Below, piece by piece: positions 23,075 through 31,770 of a DNA stretch of 64,000 nucleotides. Location of the stretch: IMG/VR virus record IMGVR_UViG_3300031344_000002, positions 154,382-218,381 of that record, one strand, 5' to 3'. This DNA comes from a virus. Position 1 is the stretch's first letter, and each line of letters begins with the position of its first letter. The notes beneath the pieces were generated by a model that worked only from the letters and a program-made list of their open reading frames with translations, did no database searches and had not been told where the DNA came from. The position numbers and the translations under genes are program-made.

Positions 23075-23641
23075 ATGAACATATCTTATTTCAGCAAGTA
23101 TGAAGGTGAAGTAAAAACACTAATACTTAAAAAAAATCCATTATATTATGGATTAGGAAACTATACTGATATTAATGGAATTGTTTGGGATGTTATGTGT
23201 GTTTTTGGTGCAGGTGTATTTAATGATTGTAATAAACCAGTGATAAATGCACGACCAGTAACTGATATTCCATATTATTCTACAGCTACTAATGCAAATT
23301 CATATGGAATTCATGAATGGCTACCATATTATTTCGAAGTACAAGAAATTGGAGCAAAAGAACAAAAACCAACTATTTTTATTGGAGTTATTGCAAAAAA
23401 TATTAAAGATTTTATTAACTGGAAAGAAGAAAATCTTCATGTTGCAACACATAAAGATACACAAAGAATATATACTGTCGATAATACAACATATGTTTGT
23501 TTATCTTCTCCAAATCATTGTAAAGGTTATAGTTTTGATGAACTCAAGGAAACAAGTGCAGCATACCTTAATCCAAACTATCAAAAGATATTGGAATGTG
23601 TGAAACATAATCTTAAACCATCAAATGAATTTAAAATTTAA
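23075..23641 (+). CDS. Hypothetical protein, 188 aa
   Basis: MNISYFSKYEGEVKTLILKKNPLYYGLGNYTDINGIVWDVM. A mixed soluble protein with YVCLSSPNHCKGYSFDELK near residue 145. No family recognised. Confidence 0.85.
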   Translation: MNISYFSKYEGEVKTLILKKNPLYYGLGNYTDINGIVWDVMCVFGAGVFNDCNKPVINARPVTDIPYYSTATNANSYGIHEWLPYYFEVQEIGAKEQKPTIFIGVIAKNIKDFINWKEENLHVATHKDTQRIYTVDNTTYVCLSSPNHCKGYSFDELKETSAAYLNPNYQKILECVKHNLKPSNEFKI

Positions 23642-23643
23642 TT

Positions 23644-23904
23644 ATGGAAATAATTAAACAAACTAAATTTCTCATCTTTGTTCAACTAACACGTGATAAA
23701 GATAGAAAAACTGAAGTTGTTACAGTTAATAACAAACACCACAACATGACTATTGGTGTCATTAAATGGTATGGGAGTTGGCGACAATATTGTTTCTTTC
23801 CAAATGGTGAAACAATTTGGAATAAGGATTGTCTTGATGATATTAATTCAGTTATTCGGGATTTAATGAATTTAAAAAATAAGAAAAAATTAGAAAAATT
23901 ATGA
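23644..23904 (+). CDS. Conserved small phage protein, 86 aa
   Basis: MEIIKQTKFLIFVQLTRDKDRKTEVVTVNNKHHNMTIGVIKWYGSWRQYCFFPNGETIWN, a beta-rich single domain (IGxIKWYGxWRQYCFFP) that I have seen in phage genomes, function unknown. Overlaps the next start by four bases. Confidence 0.8.
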   Translation: MEIIKQTKFLIFVQLTRDKDRKTEVVTVNNKHHNMTIGVIKWYGSWRQYCFFPNGETIWNKDCLDDINSVIRDLMNLKNKKKLEKL

Positions 23905-24047
23905 GATATATATTTAGTGTTCTGGTATTATTAATTTACTTAATTATTATAGGAATTGGTATGTTTTTCTACATTATTTGGTATTTAAAATTACCAAAAC
24001 ATAAATATCGTGCAAAAATTATAAAAGAAGTAAAAAACTGGTTTTGA
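23901..24047 (+). CDS. Single-helix membrane protein, 48 aa
   Basis: MRYIFSVLVLLIYLIIIGIGMFFYIIWYL is one long hydrophobic helix, followed by a basic tail (PKHKYRAKIIKEVKNW) expected in the cytoplasm. Starts by ATGA overlap with the gene upstream. Confidence 0.65.
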   Translation: MRYIFSVLVLLIYLIIIGIGMFFYIIWYLKLPKHKYRAKIIKEVKNWF

Positions 24048-24074
24048 TAATTTTAATTGAAATTAGATATTTTT

Positions 24075-24101
24075 TGTAACATATTTAAATATTTTTCGTA
24101 T
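24075..24101 (+). promoter_or_regulatory. Phage-type promoter element
   Basis: TGTAACA, 13 bases, TTCGTAT; the ATG of the next gene is 39 bases further at 24141. Confidence 0.72.
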
Positions 24102-24140
24102 TATTGCATAATATTTAATTTAAAATAAAAATATATTATA

Positions 24141-24401
24141 ATGAAAAAACTTGATATTCAATACGATTTAAAGCCAAATGGTGCTGTTATTCGAATAAAT
24201 AATTACAGTGGTTGCATATTTAGAATATGTAGAATACCTAAAGAACTTGTCTTTGATGAAAATGGTAATGTTAAAGAATTTATTGATTTAGCTTATCCAC
24301 AATCAAAAGTTATTAAAGAAGATTTAGAAAATAACATTTCTAAGTGTAAAGAAAATGACTCATATCAAACTGATAGTGGTATATATTTGTTTTATATATG
24401 A
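24141..24401 (+). CDS. Hypothetical protein, 86 aa
   Basis: MKKLDIQYDLKPNGAVIRINNYSGCIFRICRIPKELVFDENGNVKEFIDLAYP: a conserved-looking small domain whose wording (GCIFRICxIP) recurs in phage proteins. Overlaps the next start by four bases. Confidence 0.8.
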   Translation: MKKLDIQYDLKPNGAVIRINNYSGCIFRICRIPKELVFDENGNVKEFIDLAYPQSKVIKEDLENNISKCKENDSYQTDSGIYLFYI

Positions 24402-24594
24402 CAATAAAACATAAATGTGAGGATAAGACTATTTCAAATAAAGCAACATTTGAAACAGTTAGAACCAGTCATATCATGAAAATTTTAATTATGATGGTGA
24501 TGGCTGGTCATATTGGGATGAAACAACGTTTTATGTAAAAAATTGTAAAAATTGTGGTGAATCACATACAATAGAGGAAGAAGAATTATTATGA
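24398..24594 (+). pseudogene. Small zinc-ribbon gene with a frameshift
   Basis: From the ATG at 24398 the frame reads MTIKHKCEDKTISNKATFETVRTSHI, then loses sense and stops at about 24537. The -1 frame from about 24475 continues sensibly as HENFNYDGDGWSYWDETTFYVKNCKNCGESHTIEEEELL and ends at 24594, one base pair set before the next gene. CKNC and the earlier Cys make a zinc site. The short repeat CATATCAT at 24470-24477 marks the break, consistent with a 5-base duplication. It is either a real mutation or an assembly error. Confidence 0.55.
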
Positions 24595-24752
24595 AAATAG
24601 AACGCAAAGGATTTGTTCAAGCCATGAATGGTGAAGAACTTTGGGTGAATACTGAACAAGATGAAATGGTTAAATTTGTTGTAAAAGATAATAATCTGAG
24701 GTGGAAATTATATTGTGCTCATGTAAAAGTAACTATAGAAATTATTGATTAA
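24591..24752 (+). CDS. Hypothetical protein, 53 aa
   Basis: MKIERKGFVQAMNGEELWVNTEQDEMVKFVVKDNNLRW: small beta-rich domain, overlapping the zinc-ribbon frame by four bases and touching the next ATG. Confidence 0.65.
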   Translation: MKIERKGFVQAMNGEELWVNTEQDEMVKFVVKDNNLRWKLYCAHVKVTIEIID

Positions 24753-25007
24753 ATGGAAAAACCAGTAGTTAATGAAGTTTTTACAGATAATGGAGAACAT
24801 AGTCATTGGAATTTGATTGATGCTGAAACAGGTGAAAATCTGTGGTCTGAATTTCCAGAAGAAGATTTAGCAAGAGGTCATCCAGTAAAATCATTCGAAT
24901 ATGGTGATGAAAAATTAAAAATAAATAACACTAGTATTGAAAAAAAACTTGGACGTAGATATTATAGAGATTGGATTCAAAAACTAGCATGGGAAGAAGA
25001 AGATTAA
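24753..25007 (+). CDS. Hypothetical protein, 84 aa
   Basis: MEKPVVNEVFTDNGEHSHWNLIDAETGENLWSEFPEED. The first half is a short strand-rich domain, and the rest is charged. Starts directly after the preceding stop. Confidence 0.8.
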   Translation: MEKPVVNEVFTDNGEHSHWNLIDAETGENLWSEFPEEDLARGHPVKSFEYGDEKLKINNTSIEKKLGRRYYRDWIQKLAWEEED

Positions 25008-25022
25008 TAATTAAAATATAAA

Positions 25023-25175
25023 ATGATGAAAACTGTAGTTCAATTAATACTTATGATAGTTATTATAATTATCTTATCAATACTTGTTAATATATTTAAG
25101 TTTGAAACTATTGTAATTGGTGCTTTAGGAGTAATAATTTCAAAAATGATTGTAAATGAAATCTGGAAACAATAA
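25023..25175 (+). CDS. Two-helix membrane protein, 50 aa
   Basis: MMKTVVQLILMIVIIIILSILVNIF and IVIGALGVIISKMIV are two hydrophobic stretches with few polar residues between. Overlaps the following gene by 20 bases. Confidence 0.6.
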   Translation: MMKTVVQLILMIVIIIILSILVNIFKFETIVIGALGVIISKMIVNEIWKQ

Positions 25176-25647
25176 AGTTGTAAAAAAATACTTACTTAAT
25201 TTAATTGATTATGATTTACGTAAGTTACGTACTGCAATAAATTTTCTTTTGTTAAAAATAAAAGAAAATCCTGATGATACTTATTGGATAAAAAGAAAAG
25301 ATACTACAACAAAAAAATTACAAACAAGAGAAAAATATTATCAGAAAATATTAAATGAAAAATATTTTGCGCAAAATATGAAGAAAGCAAAGACTTCAAT
25401 AAGGATTGATAAAACAATTGAACAATTAGAAAAAGAAATTGATGATTTATCCACTAAGTTAATTGATTTAACCTTTGAATTAAATTATAATAAAGAAAAG
25501 GAATTACTTGAATTGGTAAGAGAAATTTATAAAAGCATAAATGAAGAACTTGTTTGTAAAGAAAGTAGACTAACAAAAAAACAAATTCTAATGAATATTA
25601 AAAGATATTTGGAAGAATTTGCAAAAAATACTAAACTAAAATTATGA
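25156..25647 (+). CDS. Coiled-coil protein, 163 aa
   Basis: MKSGNNKVVKKYLLNLIDYDLRKLRTAINFLLLKIKENPDD; residues 85-125 (IRIDKTIEQLEKEIDDLSTKL...) form a coiled coil. Lys-rich. No family recognised. Confidence 0.78.
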   Translation: MKSGNNKVVKKYLLNLIDYDLRKLRTAINFLLLKIKENPDDTYWIKRKDTTTKKLQTREKYYQKILNEKYFAQNMKKAKTSIRIDKTIEQLEKEIDDLSTKLIDLTFELNYNKEKELLELVREIYKSINEELVCKESRLTKKQILMNIKRYLEEFAKNTKLKL

Positions 25648-25952
25648 AAATTTTAATTACAAATTGTAGCGGTGAATATTATTGGTATGGAAATGATATT
25701 GGAAAAACATTTGAACTTGTCTCAAATCAAATTTGTTTTAAAGGTGTAAAACATCAAGTAATTAAATCAGGTTTTTTAGAATATTTCGTTGATTATAACG
25801 ATGCTAAAGTTATAGATGAAGTTGATATGAATCATGAAGTATTGCTTGATTCAAATTTTATGTATTGGCTAATGACAAATAAAAACTCGACTTGGATTAG
25901 TTTAATCGAAGATATAAAATTATACAAATTAATTAATAATTTAAAATCATGA
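25644..25952 (+). CDS. Hypothetical protein, 102 aa
   Basis: MKILITNCSGEYYWYGNDIGKTFELVSNQICFKGVKHQVIKSGFLEYFVDYNDA: SH3-like small barrel pattern (GKTFELV...VDYNDA) seen in several phage proteins. Four-base overlaps with both neighbours. Confidence 0.78.
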   Translation: MKILITNCSGEYYWYGNDIGKTFELVSNQICFKGVKHQVIKSGFLEYFVDYNDAKVIDEVDMNHEVLLDSNFMYWLMTNKNSTWISLIEDIKLYKLINNLKS

Positions 25953-27079
25953 AAACATTAAAAATTGAAATTGGCGATAGGATTAGAATAAATAGTAATC
26001 CTAATATATGGTCTGGTTCTGCTGGCGGTCAATATCCGGGAAATTTAAAGTACCCCGTAGAGGGTGTTGTTAAAAATAAAAAACAGTGTTCCGAACCTAA
26101 TTTTATTGCTATTTGTATAACAATAGATGGTGTAGATTATGGTTTTAGTGATGATGAACTTTTTCCAGTTTGTGAATTACTACCTAAATTCGACAAACTC
26201 CCAGAAGAATACATAGTTGAATGTAAGAATCAGGAAGAAACAAGAAAGATAGTGAATGAATTAAACTATGAATATCGTTGGAGTTATTGGAGTTATGTTA
26301 TAAAATCTAATAAATTTGATGGGGATGATAATGTTGCTCTTCAAAATTCAATTGGTTCGAAATTTATTCATCTTCCAGTTTTAACATTCCAAGAATGGGA
26401 AGAATTATATTATACTACCTCGGTAAATCCTGCCAATAAAAATGTTGATTTGGATTGTGACCCAAATTCTGCTAATAAAATAGCTGATTTGTATTGTAAA
26501 CCAAATACTGCCAATAAAATAAAAGAAGCTGATTATTATAAATTAAAAGAAAATCTTGAGCTTGCGCTTAGTAAGGTTAACGAAACTTTAAAAAATATAA
26601 AACCTAAATATGAAGTAAATGATATTGTTACTTGTTTACCAAAATTTCAAAATGGTAATTATTCTTATGATAAAGATATGGGAGGGTGCGGATATGAAAA
26701 GGGTTTAACATTTAAAATTGGTAAAATAACTGAAACAAATAAAGATTATAATGTTTTATGGTTTGGTCATAATAATAATGGTGTTTATGATTATGCTGTT
26801 CGCTATGCTACATTAGAAGAAATAGAAACATTTAATAAACAAAATATTACTATTTCTGGTTATAATGCCGATATATATAGAGACAAAAAATTTGTTAAAT
26901 TCGGTTGTAAATCAATAACATTAAAAGAACTAGAAGCGGTTTTAACTGTGATAGAATTAAACAAAAAATTTGAATTTGCTTTTTTGGTTGGTTCACATAA
27001 TATCAAACCCTCAACAGGGAATGAATTTGAACAAGTTTCAAAGGAAACCATTGAAAAACTCATTAATTTAATTAAATAA
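25949..27079 (+). CDS. Modular multi-domain protein, 376 aa
   Basis: Three parts can be told apart. Residues 1-80 are a Gly/Pro-rich barrel (GDRIRINSNPNIWSGSAGG). Residues 80-165 read YIVECKNQEETRKIVNELN...LTFQEWEEL. After a low-complexity stretch that repeats P-N-(S/T)-A-N-K three times and a helix, another barrel follows, and the last 80 residues are ITISGYNADIYRDKKFVKFGCKSITLKELEAV...TIEKLINLIK. The second and last parts match the minus-strand protein at 48990-50066, so the two are mosaic relatives. Function unknown. Confidence 0.8.
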   Translation: MKTLKIEIGDRIRINSNPNIWSGSAGGQYPGNLKYPVEGVVKNKKQCSEPNFIAICITIDGVDYGFSDDELFPVCELLPKFDKLPEEYIVECKNQEETRKIVNELNYEYRWSYWSYVIKSNKFDGDDNVALQNSIGSKFIHLPVLTFQEWEELYYTTSVNPANKNVDLDCDPNSANKIADLYCKPNTANKIKEADYYKLKENLELALSKVNETLKNIKPKYEVNDIVTCLPKFQNGNYSYDKDMGGCGYEKGLTFKIGKITETNKDYNVLWFGHNNNGVYDYAVRYATLEEIETFNKQNITISGYNADIYRDKKFVKFGCKSITLKELEAVLTVIELNKKFEFAFLVGSHNIKPSTGNEFEQVSKETIEKLINLIK

Positions 27080-27083
27080 TATT

Positions 27084-27608
27084 ATGAAATACTATAATGG
27101 TGACATGGATGAAAAAATGTTCTTAAGATATGTTGAATCACATAGCGAATCAGAACGAGCATTATTTTCTAAAGCAATGGTTGCGGAAATATGTGAACTT
27201 AATGATGACCACGAAACAGCCGAAGCAGTTTCAAACGGAATTAAAGAATGGTTTAGTATTGATATGAGGGAAGATGTAAAAGAAATTCGTGCAAAGAAAA
27301 AAGTTATTGAAAAACAATGTGATGTAAAGGAAGAAATGAAAGAAGAAATGAAAGAAGAAATGTATTATATCCAAAATGGATATGTGGGCAATGCAATACT
27401 TTGGTGGGCAATAAATTCTAAAGGCTATACAACTGATTTAACTAATGCAGGTAAATATACTAAAGAACAAGCCGAAAAAATCATTGAAAGACCACAAGAT
27501 ATTGCATGGAAATGTTCTTATGTTGATAATTGTATAGATGCCCAGAAATTAATTATTGATGGGCAGTATCTTGATGGCAAATATAAACTTGTTGGTAAAA
27601 TTAAATAA
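27084..27608 (+). CDS. Conserved phage protein with EEMK repeat, 174 aa
   Basis: The C-terminal part YYIQNGYVGNAILWWAINSKGYTTDLTNAGKYTKEQAEKII is a conserved phage domain of unknown function. Before it, KEEMKEEMKEEM comes from a 12-base tandem triplication near 27331-27362. The N-terminal part is helical and acidic. Confidence 0.82.
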   Translation: MKYYNGDMDEKMFLRYVESHSESERALFSKAMVAEICELNDDHETAEAVSNGIKEWFSIDMREDVKEIRAKKKVIEKQCDVKEEMKEEMKEEMYYIQNGYVGNAILWWAINSKGYTTDLTNAGKYTKEQAEKIIERPQDIAWKCSYVDNCIDAQKLIIDGQYLDGKYKLVGKIK

Positions 27609-27615
27609 TTATAAA

Positions 27616-28113
27616 ATGAAAAATCAGGTAATTGAAGTGTTAAATTTAGAACACGGACAGAAAGTAATCAAATACTGGAAAAGTAAGGGTGTGAAGAATG
27701 CATCAGCATTTTTGGGTACTTATACTAAAGAAGCTGGGGAATCTCATCGTTATTATGGTATAATTAATAATCATTTTAGTAATTATTCAGAAAACACAGT
27801 AAGACAATATAATGCTGAAATTATAACATTACTAACATTTCCTAGAAAAATGTTAGTGTGGGATTATCATGAAAAGAATGCAATAGAAAAAATTGTAATA
27901 CGTGATTTAGGTGTAAAAGTTAAGAATCGTTATATAGCTGTTAATACTTTTAATGTTGAGGATTACGAAGAAGGGAATAAATTTTCAGTTACTACTTGGA
28001 ATTATGCTAAAGAACTTTCCAAAATAAATAGTAAAAAACAAGAATTATTAAATAAAGCTGACGAATTAATCCAAAATGCAAAAGAGTTAAAAGAACAAGC
28101 TGAGGAATTATGA
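27616..28113 (+). CDS. Hypothetical protein, 165 aa
   Basis: MKNQVIEVLNLEHGQKVIKYWKSKGVKNASAFLGTYTKEAGESHRYYGIINNHFS, then a helical end with a short coiled coil (ELLNKADELIQNAKELKEQAEEL). Resembles conserved phage proteins opening VLNxEHGxxVIxYWKxxG. The ATG at 27616 avoids overlap with the upstream gene. Confidence 0.8.
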   Translation: MKNQVIEVLNLEHGQKVIKYWKSKGVKNASAFLGTYTKEAGESHRYYGIINNHFSNYSENTVRQYNAEIITLLTFPRKMLVWDYHEKNAIEKIVIRDLGVKVKNRYIAVNTFNVEDYEEGNKFSVTTWNYAKELSKINSKKQELLNKADELIQNAKELKEQAEEL

Positions 28114-28137
28114 ACTATTTTCAAAAAATAAATGATT

Positions 28138-28392
28138 ATGAAAATAAATTTTGAATATAAAGAAACTAAAATGATATTAGATTATGATAACGAAGGTTAT
28201 TTAAATCATATCACAAATTCTGAAACTGGTAAGAAAATGATGGTTGAATATACTCAATATGGGAGTGGTTATGAATTTACTCATAATAATGGATATGTTG
28301 CTATGGATATGTGTCATGCAGTTTATGTAAGAATAATGGAATTAGATTTATTCATTCCAAAATTCATTTTCATACCAAACAAAAAAGAATAA
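28138..28392 (+). CDS. Hypothetical protein, 84 aa
   Basis: MKINFEYKETKMILDYDNEGYLNHITNSETGKKMMVEYTQYGSG: a beta-rich small domain. The ATG at 28132 (two residues longer) is an alternative. Confidence 0.78.
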   Translation: MKINFEYKETKMILDYDNEGYLNHITNSETGKKMMVEYTQYGSGYEFTHNNGYVAMDMCHAVYVRIMELDLFIPKFIFIPNKKE

Positions 28393-28393
28393 T

Positions 28394-28678
28394 ATGGACA
28401 GTATGTGCTTCAATTTAAGGATATTTAATATTCACATTCAAGTTTTTCGTAATTTTAAAATTAAACCAATATGTAAATGGTATGATTTGTGGATAGGGGT
28501 ATTCATAGACACTAATAAATGTTGTACATACATATTTTTATTACCAACATTAGGAATACAACTAATTGGTTTTAGATTGGTTGTTAATCAAAAATATTCA
28601 TTTAAGAAAGATTCAATAATACGATTGATTCAATGTGGTAACAACTATTATCCAATGCAAGATTATAATAATATATAA
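28394..28678 (+). CDS. Conserved phage protein, 94 aa
   Basis: MDSMCFNLRIFNIHIQVFRNFKIKPICKWYDLWIGVFIDTNKCCTYIFLLPTLGIQLI. The block WYDLWIGVFID followed by a hydrophobic LPTLGI stretch recurs in many phage proteins; function unknown. No typical membrane helix. Confidence 0.82.
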   Translation: MDSMCFNLRIFNIHIQVFRNFKIKPICKWYDLWIGVFIDTNKCCTYIFLLPTLGIQLIGFRLVVNQKYSFKKDSIIRLIQCGNNYYPMQDYNNI

Positions 28679-28698
28679 AAATAAAAATTATTAATATA

Positions 28699-28857
28699 AT
28701 GAGAAAAGTTAAGATTTTTTTTATTAAATTTGCATATTATTATGCTAAGAAAAATTATGAACACCATGAAGTTTTTCATTCTGAAAGAGAATGGATATTA
28801 TTTAAATGGTATTTGTTGAGAAAAATAATTAAAATTAATGAAAAAAATTTAATATGA
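28699..28857 (+). CDS. Small basic protein, 52 aa
   Basis: MRKVKIFFIKFAYYYAKKNYEHHEVFHSEREWILFKWYLL: Lys/Tyr/His-rich helical peptide, overlapping the ATPase start by four bases and so probably coupled to it. Confidence 0.6.
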   Translation: MRKVKIFFIKFAYYYAKKNYEHHEVFHSEREWILFKWYLLRKIIKINEKNLI

Positions 28858-29885
28858 AAAGAAAAGAATGGCGGGAAAATTCCGAAGTAAGAGAAGAAAA
28901 ACCAGCAATTATATTTGAAGAAGATGCAGAAAGAAAATCAACTACATCTGATAATTATTGCGAATGGATTGAATCAAAAAATAATAATTATATTCCAACA
29001 TCTCCATTAATAATTAGAAAAAAATTACCTGCAGGAATTTATGATATTAGTTGGGATGGTGAGAGACATGTTTATATTTTCAACAAACAAAAACTTGAAT
29101 TGGATGAATTATTAAATCTACCAAATCCATTATTTAAACAAATTTTAAATGATATGGAATATTTCTGGGACAATGAAGATAAATTCAAGAAATATAAATT
29201 TGCATATAAAAGAGGCATTTTACTTCACGGTCCAGCAGGAAATGGTAAAACATGTTTAAGTGCATTATTAACTCAAATGATAATAGATACTAAACAAGGT
29301 GTTGTTTTTTCCATTAAATCAACAAGAGACTTAGAAAATTACTTTGATGCAGTTACTAAATTTTTTAGAATAATAGAAGAACATACACCAATCTTAACAA
29401 TTATTGAAGACCTTGATGGATTACTCGAATATCAAGAAAATGAAACGAGGCTGTTAAACATACTTGATGGGTTTTATCAATCACAAAACATTGTTTATCT
29501 CGGTTGCACAAATTATCCTGAAAAATTAAAAGATAGAATATTAAATCGACCCTCAAGATTTGATAAACGATATTATATCGGTAATCCTGAAGCAAGTGTT
29601 AGAAAATTTTATTTTGAACATAAAATAAAGGGTGATGATTTAAAAAAAATTAATATTCAAGAAATGGTCGATAATACTGAAGGTCTATCATTATCACATT
29701 TGGGTGAATTAATTAAGTCTGTTTTTATTTTTGGTAAAAATATAGATGAATCAATTCAAGAATTAAAAAATATGGGCAAGTTTATTTCTAGTACAAAATA
29801 TAATGATAAACCCACAGGATTTACAGCAGGTATTTCAAAAGCAGCAAGTATTTCAAAAGCAGTAGATAAAATAAATGATAAATAA
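28854..29885 (+). CDS. AAA-family ATPase (FtsH/Bcs1-like fold)
   Basis: A 343-residue AAA ATPase. Walker A GPAGNGKT is at 126-133, Walker B TIIEDLDG near 180-187, sensor 1 YLGCTNYPEKL near 215 and the Arg-finger region LNRPSRFDKRY near 231-241. The layout is that of classical AAA proteins such as Bcs1, FtsH and Vps4, which form rings and remodel or unfold protein complexes. The first 100 residues are specific to this protein and probably bind the substrate. The end is a low-complexity tail with two copies of GISKAxS-like sequence. No protease domain is attached. Role in the phage unknown. Confidence 0.88.
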   Translation: MKRKEWRENSEVREEKPAIIFEEDAERKSTTSDNYCEWIESKNNNYIPTSPLIIRKKLPAGIYDISWDGERHVYIFNKQKLELDELLNLPNPLFKQILNDMEYFWDNEDKFKKYKFAYKRGILLHGPAGNGKTCLSALLTQMIIDTKQGVVFSIKSTRDLENYFDAVTKFFRIIEEHTPILTIIEDLDGLLEYQENETRLLNILDGFYQSQNIVYLGCTNYPEKLKDRILNRPSRFDKRYYIGNPEASVRKFYFEHKIKGDDLKKINIQEMVDNTEGLSLSHLGELIKSVFIFGKNIDESIQELKNMGKFISSTKYNDKPTGFTAGISKAASISKAVDKINDK

Positions 29886-29891
29886 ATAGAA

Positions 29892-30107
29892 ATGAGAAAT
29901 ATTATAATTGAAAAAATAAGTGAATTAATTAACTTGACTAATGAAAACGATGAAGTTAGTGTTAAATTGATATTGTGTTCATTAAAAGGTGCAATATTGG
30001 CAAATGACGATGAATTACTTGCTAATATGGTTGGTGAATTTACTAAAAATGTATTATTGCCAAGGCTAGTTCAAAAACAAAATGAACATTTAAGTAGAAA
30101 TAATTAA
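29892..30107 (+). CDS. Small helical protein, 71 aa
   Basis: MRNIIIEKISELINLTNENDEVSVKLILCSLKGAILANDDELLANMVGEF: helical, acidic. Follows the AAA ATPase by six bases and could be a partner. Confidence 0.75.
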   Translation: MRNIIIEKISELINLTNENDEVSVKLILCSLKGAILANDDELLANMVGEFTKNVLLPRLVQKQNEHLSRNN

Positions 30108-30121
30108 TTAAAATTAATGTT

Positions 30122-30607
30122 ATGTTAAAATACGCATATTTATACAAAGAAAAAATACAAAAATTATTAACAATGAATGTTGTTACTGATAGATGTAAAT
30201 ATTATCAATTAGGGGGATATGTTAGATTTGAGACCGAAATTGATGATAATAATTACTATAAAGACCAATATGTATCTATTGATGCAAATAATAACATTAT
30301 GGGTTATTTATGTGCTTATATAGATAGACCAATAAATAATGTTAGTCAAATTGCTGCAATGTCATTTCCTGATTGGAATAATTGTAATAAAAGTATTTGG
30401 ATAGAAGATAAACACGAGTTTTTTCGTCTAATGTTAGAAAAACACAACAAAATTAAATTTTCAACATTGGTTGGAAGTAATGGCGAAAAAATGTGGGATG
30501 CATTGGTTGAAAAAATGAATGGCAGAATCGTGGGAATATTTAAAAATGATGAAATGAATACTGAAGGCAAGATTTTCGACCAAAAATGGTATGAAATATT
30601 AAAATAA
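30122..30607 (+). CDS. GNAT-fold-like phage protein, 161 aa
   Basis: MLKYAYLYKEKIQKLL...YQLGGYVRFETEIDD...MGYLCAYIDRPINNVSQIAAMSF...FFRLMLEKHNKIKFSTLVGSNGEKMWDALVEKMNGRIVGIF. The order (central strands, then a K-I-x-F-x-x-x-x-G-x-x-x-E-K-M-x-D block) recalls GNAT-like proteins found in phages, but I see no clear acetyl-CoA loop. Low certainty on family. Confidence 0.72.
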   Translation: MLKYAYLYKEKIQKLLTMNVVTDRCKYYQLGGYVRFETEIDDNNYYKDQYVSIDANNNIMGYLCAYIDRPINNVSQIAAMSFPDWNNCNKSIWIEDKHEFFRLMLEKHNKIKFSTLVGSNGEKMWDALVEKMNGRIVGIFKNDEMNTEGKIFDQKWYEILK

Positions 30608-30617
30608 ATATAATATA

Positions 30618-30803
30618 ATGAAAACATTTTGGATTATTTATGGAATAATTGCTTTAATAAATGGAATATGGGCAATTAAAATGCAAAAGAAATATCATCC
30701 ATTATCTATGGAATGGTGGCGAATAACATTAGTATTTGTATTAAATAGCATTGGATTTCCAATTACTATTCCATTGGCAATTTATTTTAAAAAACTTTGG
30801 TAA
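30618..30803 (+). CDS. Two-helix membrane protein, 61 aa
   Basis: MKTFWIIYGIIALINGIWAI and ITLVFVLNSIGFPITIPLAIYF are membrane helices separated by a basic loop (KMQKKYHPLSMEWWR) that should be cytoplasmic. Confidence 0.65.
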   Translation: MKTFWIIYGIIALINGIWAIKMQKKYHPLSMEWWRITLVFVLNSIGFPITIPLAIYFKKLW

Positions 30804-30804
30804 T

Positions 30805-31242
30805 ATGAGAAATAGATACACAATTGGAATATATTTTGATTCTTCTTTAAAGAAAGTGGCATTAATTCTTAAAAGAAGACCAGAATGGCAAGTAGGTAAT
30901 TATAATTTTCCCGGTGGACATATAGAAGAAAACGAAAATGGTTATGCCTGTGTAATTCGTGAGTTTAAAGAAGAGTGTGATATTAATACAATTACTTCTG
31001 ATTGGCGTTATATTGGTATTATTAAAGGTGATGATTATACTGTTGAAATTTTTACTGCGCTTCATGGTTTAAAACACGGTAATTTAACCACAATAACAGA
31101 TGAACTTGTAACTTGGGTTAATATTAATGAAATACCTAATAATATAGTACCAAATGTATCATGGTTATTACCATTTGCAATTAATTATTGGAATGATAAA
31201 AATTTAAAATTTGGAACTTTTGAATATAATGAACTATTATAA
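30805..31242 (+). CDS. Nudix hydrolase
   Basis: A 145-residue Nudix protein with a complete box: GGHIEENENGYACVIREFKEECDI (G-x5-E-x7-REFKEE). The preceding strand YNFPGGH and the following IGIIKGDDYTVEIF fit the fold. It has no large extra domain, as in small MutT-type or ADP-ribose pyrophosphatase-type enzymes; the substrate cannot be read. The ATG at 30805 is chosen because it starts one base after the upstream stop. Second Nudix gene of the window. Confidence 0.87.
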   Translation: MRNRYTIGIYFDSSLKKVALILKRRPEWQVGNYNFPGGHIEENENGYACVIREFKEECDINTITSDWRYIGIIKGDDYTVEIFTALHGLKHGNLTTITDELVTWVNINEIPNNIVPNVSWLLPFAINYWNDKNLKFGTFEYNELL

Positions 31243-31254
31243 ATAATTAAAACT

Positions 31255-31524
31255 ATGAAATTAAAAGAAGCAATGTCGATTATCAATGAAAAAGAAAAAG
31301 GTTTTATGGTAAGTTTTGAAAAAAGAAATGGCGGTATTTTATCGAATGACCATTTTCCAGATAAGCATGCTGGTGAAGGTTTAATAACAACTGAAAAATA
31401 TGCGTGGGAATTAGCAGAAAGATTTGCAAAAGCTACTGATGATACTTATGTGAATATTTATGTTATTGATAATAATTTTTCGCCTGTAATAGGATATGAA
31501 GGAAGATTATTGAAAAAATATTAA
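31255..31524 (+). CDS. Conserved phage protein, 89 aa
   Basis: MKLKEAMSIINEKEKGFMVSFEKRNGGILSNDHFPDKHAGEGLITTEKYAWELAERFAK. The blocks GFMVSFE, SNDHFPDK and EYAWxLAxxFA are those of a conserved phage family of unknown function. Confidence 0.85.
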   Translation: MKLKEAMSIINEKEKGFMVSFEKRNGGILSNDHFPDKHAGEGLITTEKYAWELAERFAKATDDTYVNIYVIDNNFSPVIGYEGRLLKKY

Positions 31525-31548
31525 TAATTGACCTAAAGAAAATTTATA

Positions 31549-31755
31549 ATGAAAATCGAATATAATAAAGCAATTGAAGTAAACAAGGAACAATATGATT
31601 TCTTGGTTAGAGAATTTTCTGGCATTATTGCACATAGTAGAAAGCATGATGGAAAAGATGGTTATTTTATTTTTGTGTGGATAATGAAATATGCTTCAAT
31701 AATTGAGCAATTTATCGAAAAAACTGCAAGAGGCATCCATATCACAACTCAATAA
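31549..31755 (+). CDS. Conserved small phage protein, 68 aa
   Basis: MKIEYNKAIEVNKEQYDFLVREFSGIIAHSRKHDGKDGYFIFVWIMKYASI: helix then strand pair; similar proteins (EQYxxLxxxFxGIxAHR) occur in other phages. Function unknown. Confidence 0.78.
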   Translation: MKIEYNKAIEVNKEQYDFLVREFSGIIAHSRKHDGKDGYFIFVWIMKYASIIEQFIEKTARGIHITTQ

Positions 31756-31770
31756 AATGATATAATTGTC

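Noticed and set aside
27331-27362. Triplicated GAAGAAATGAAA as a possible mobile or regulatory repeat
   Set aside because: Only three copies inside a coding frame; best explained as replication slippage giving an EEMK run.
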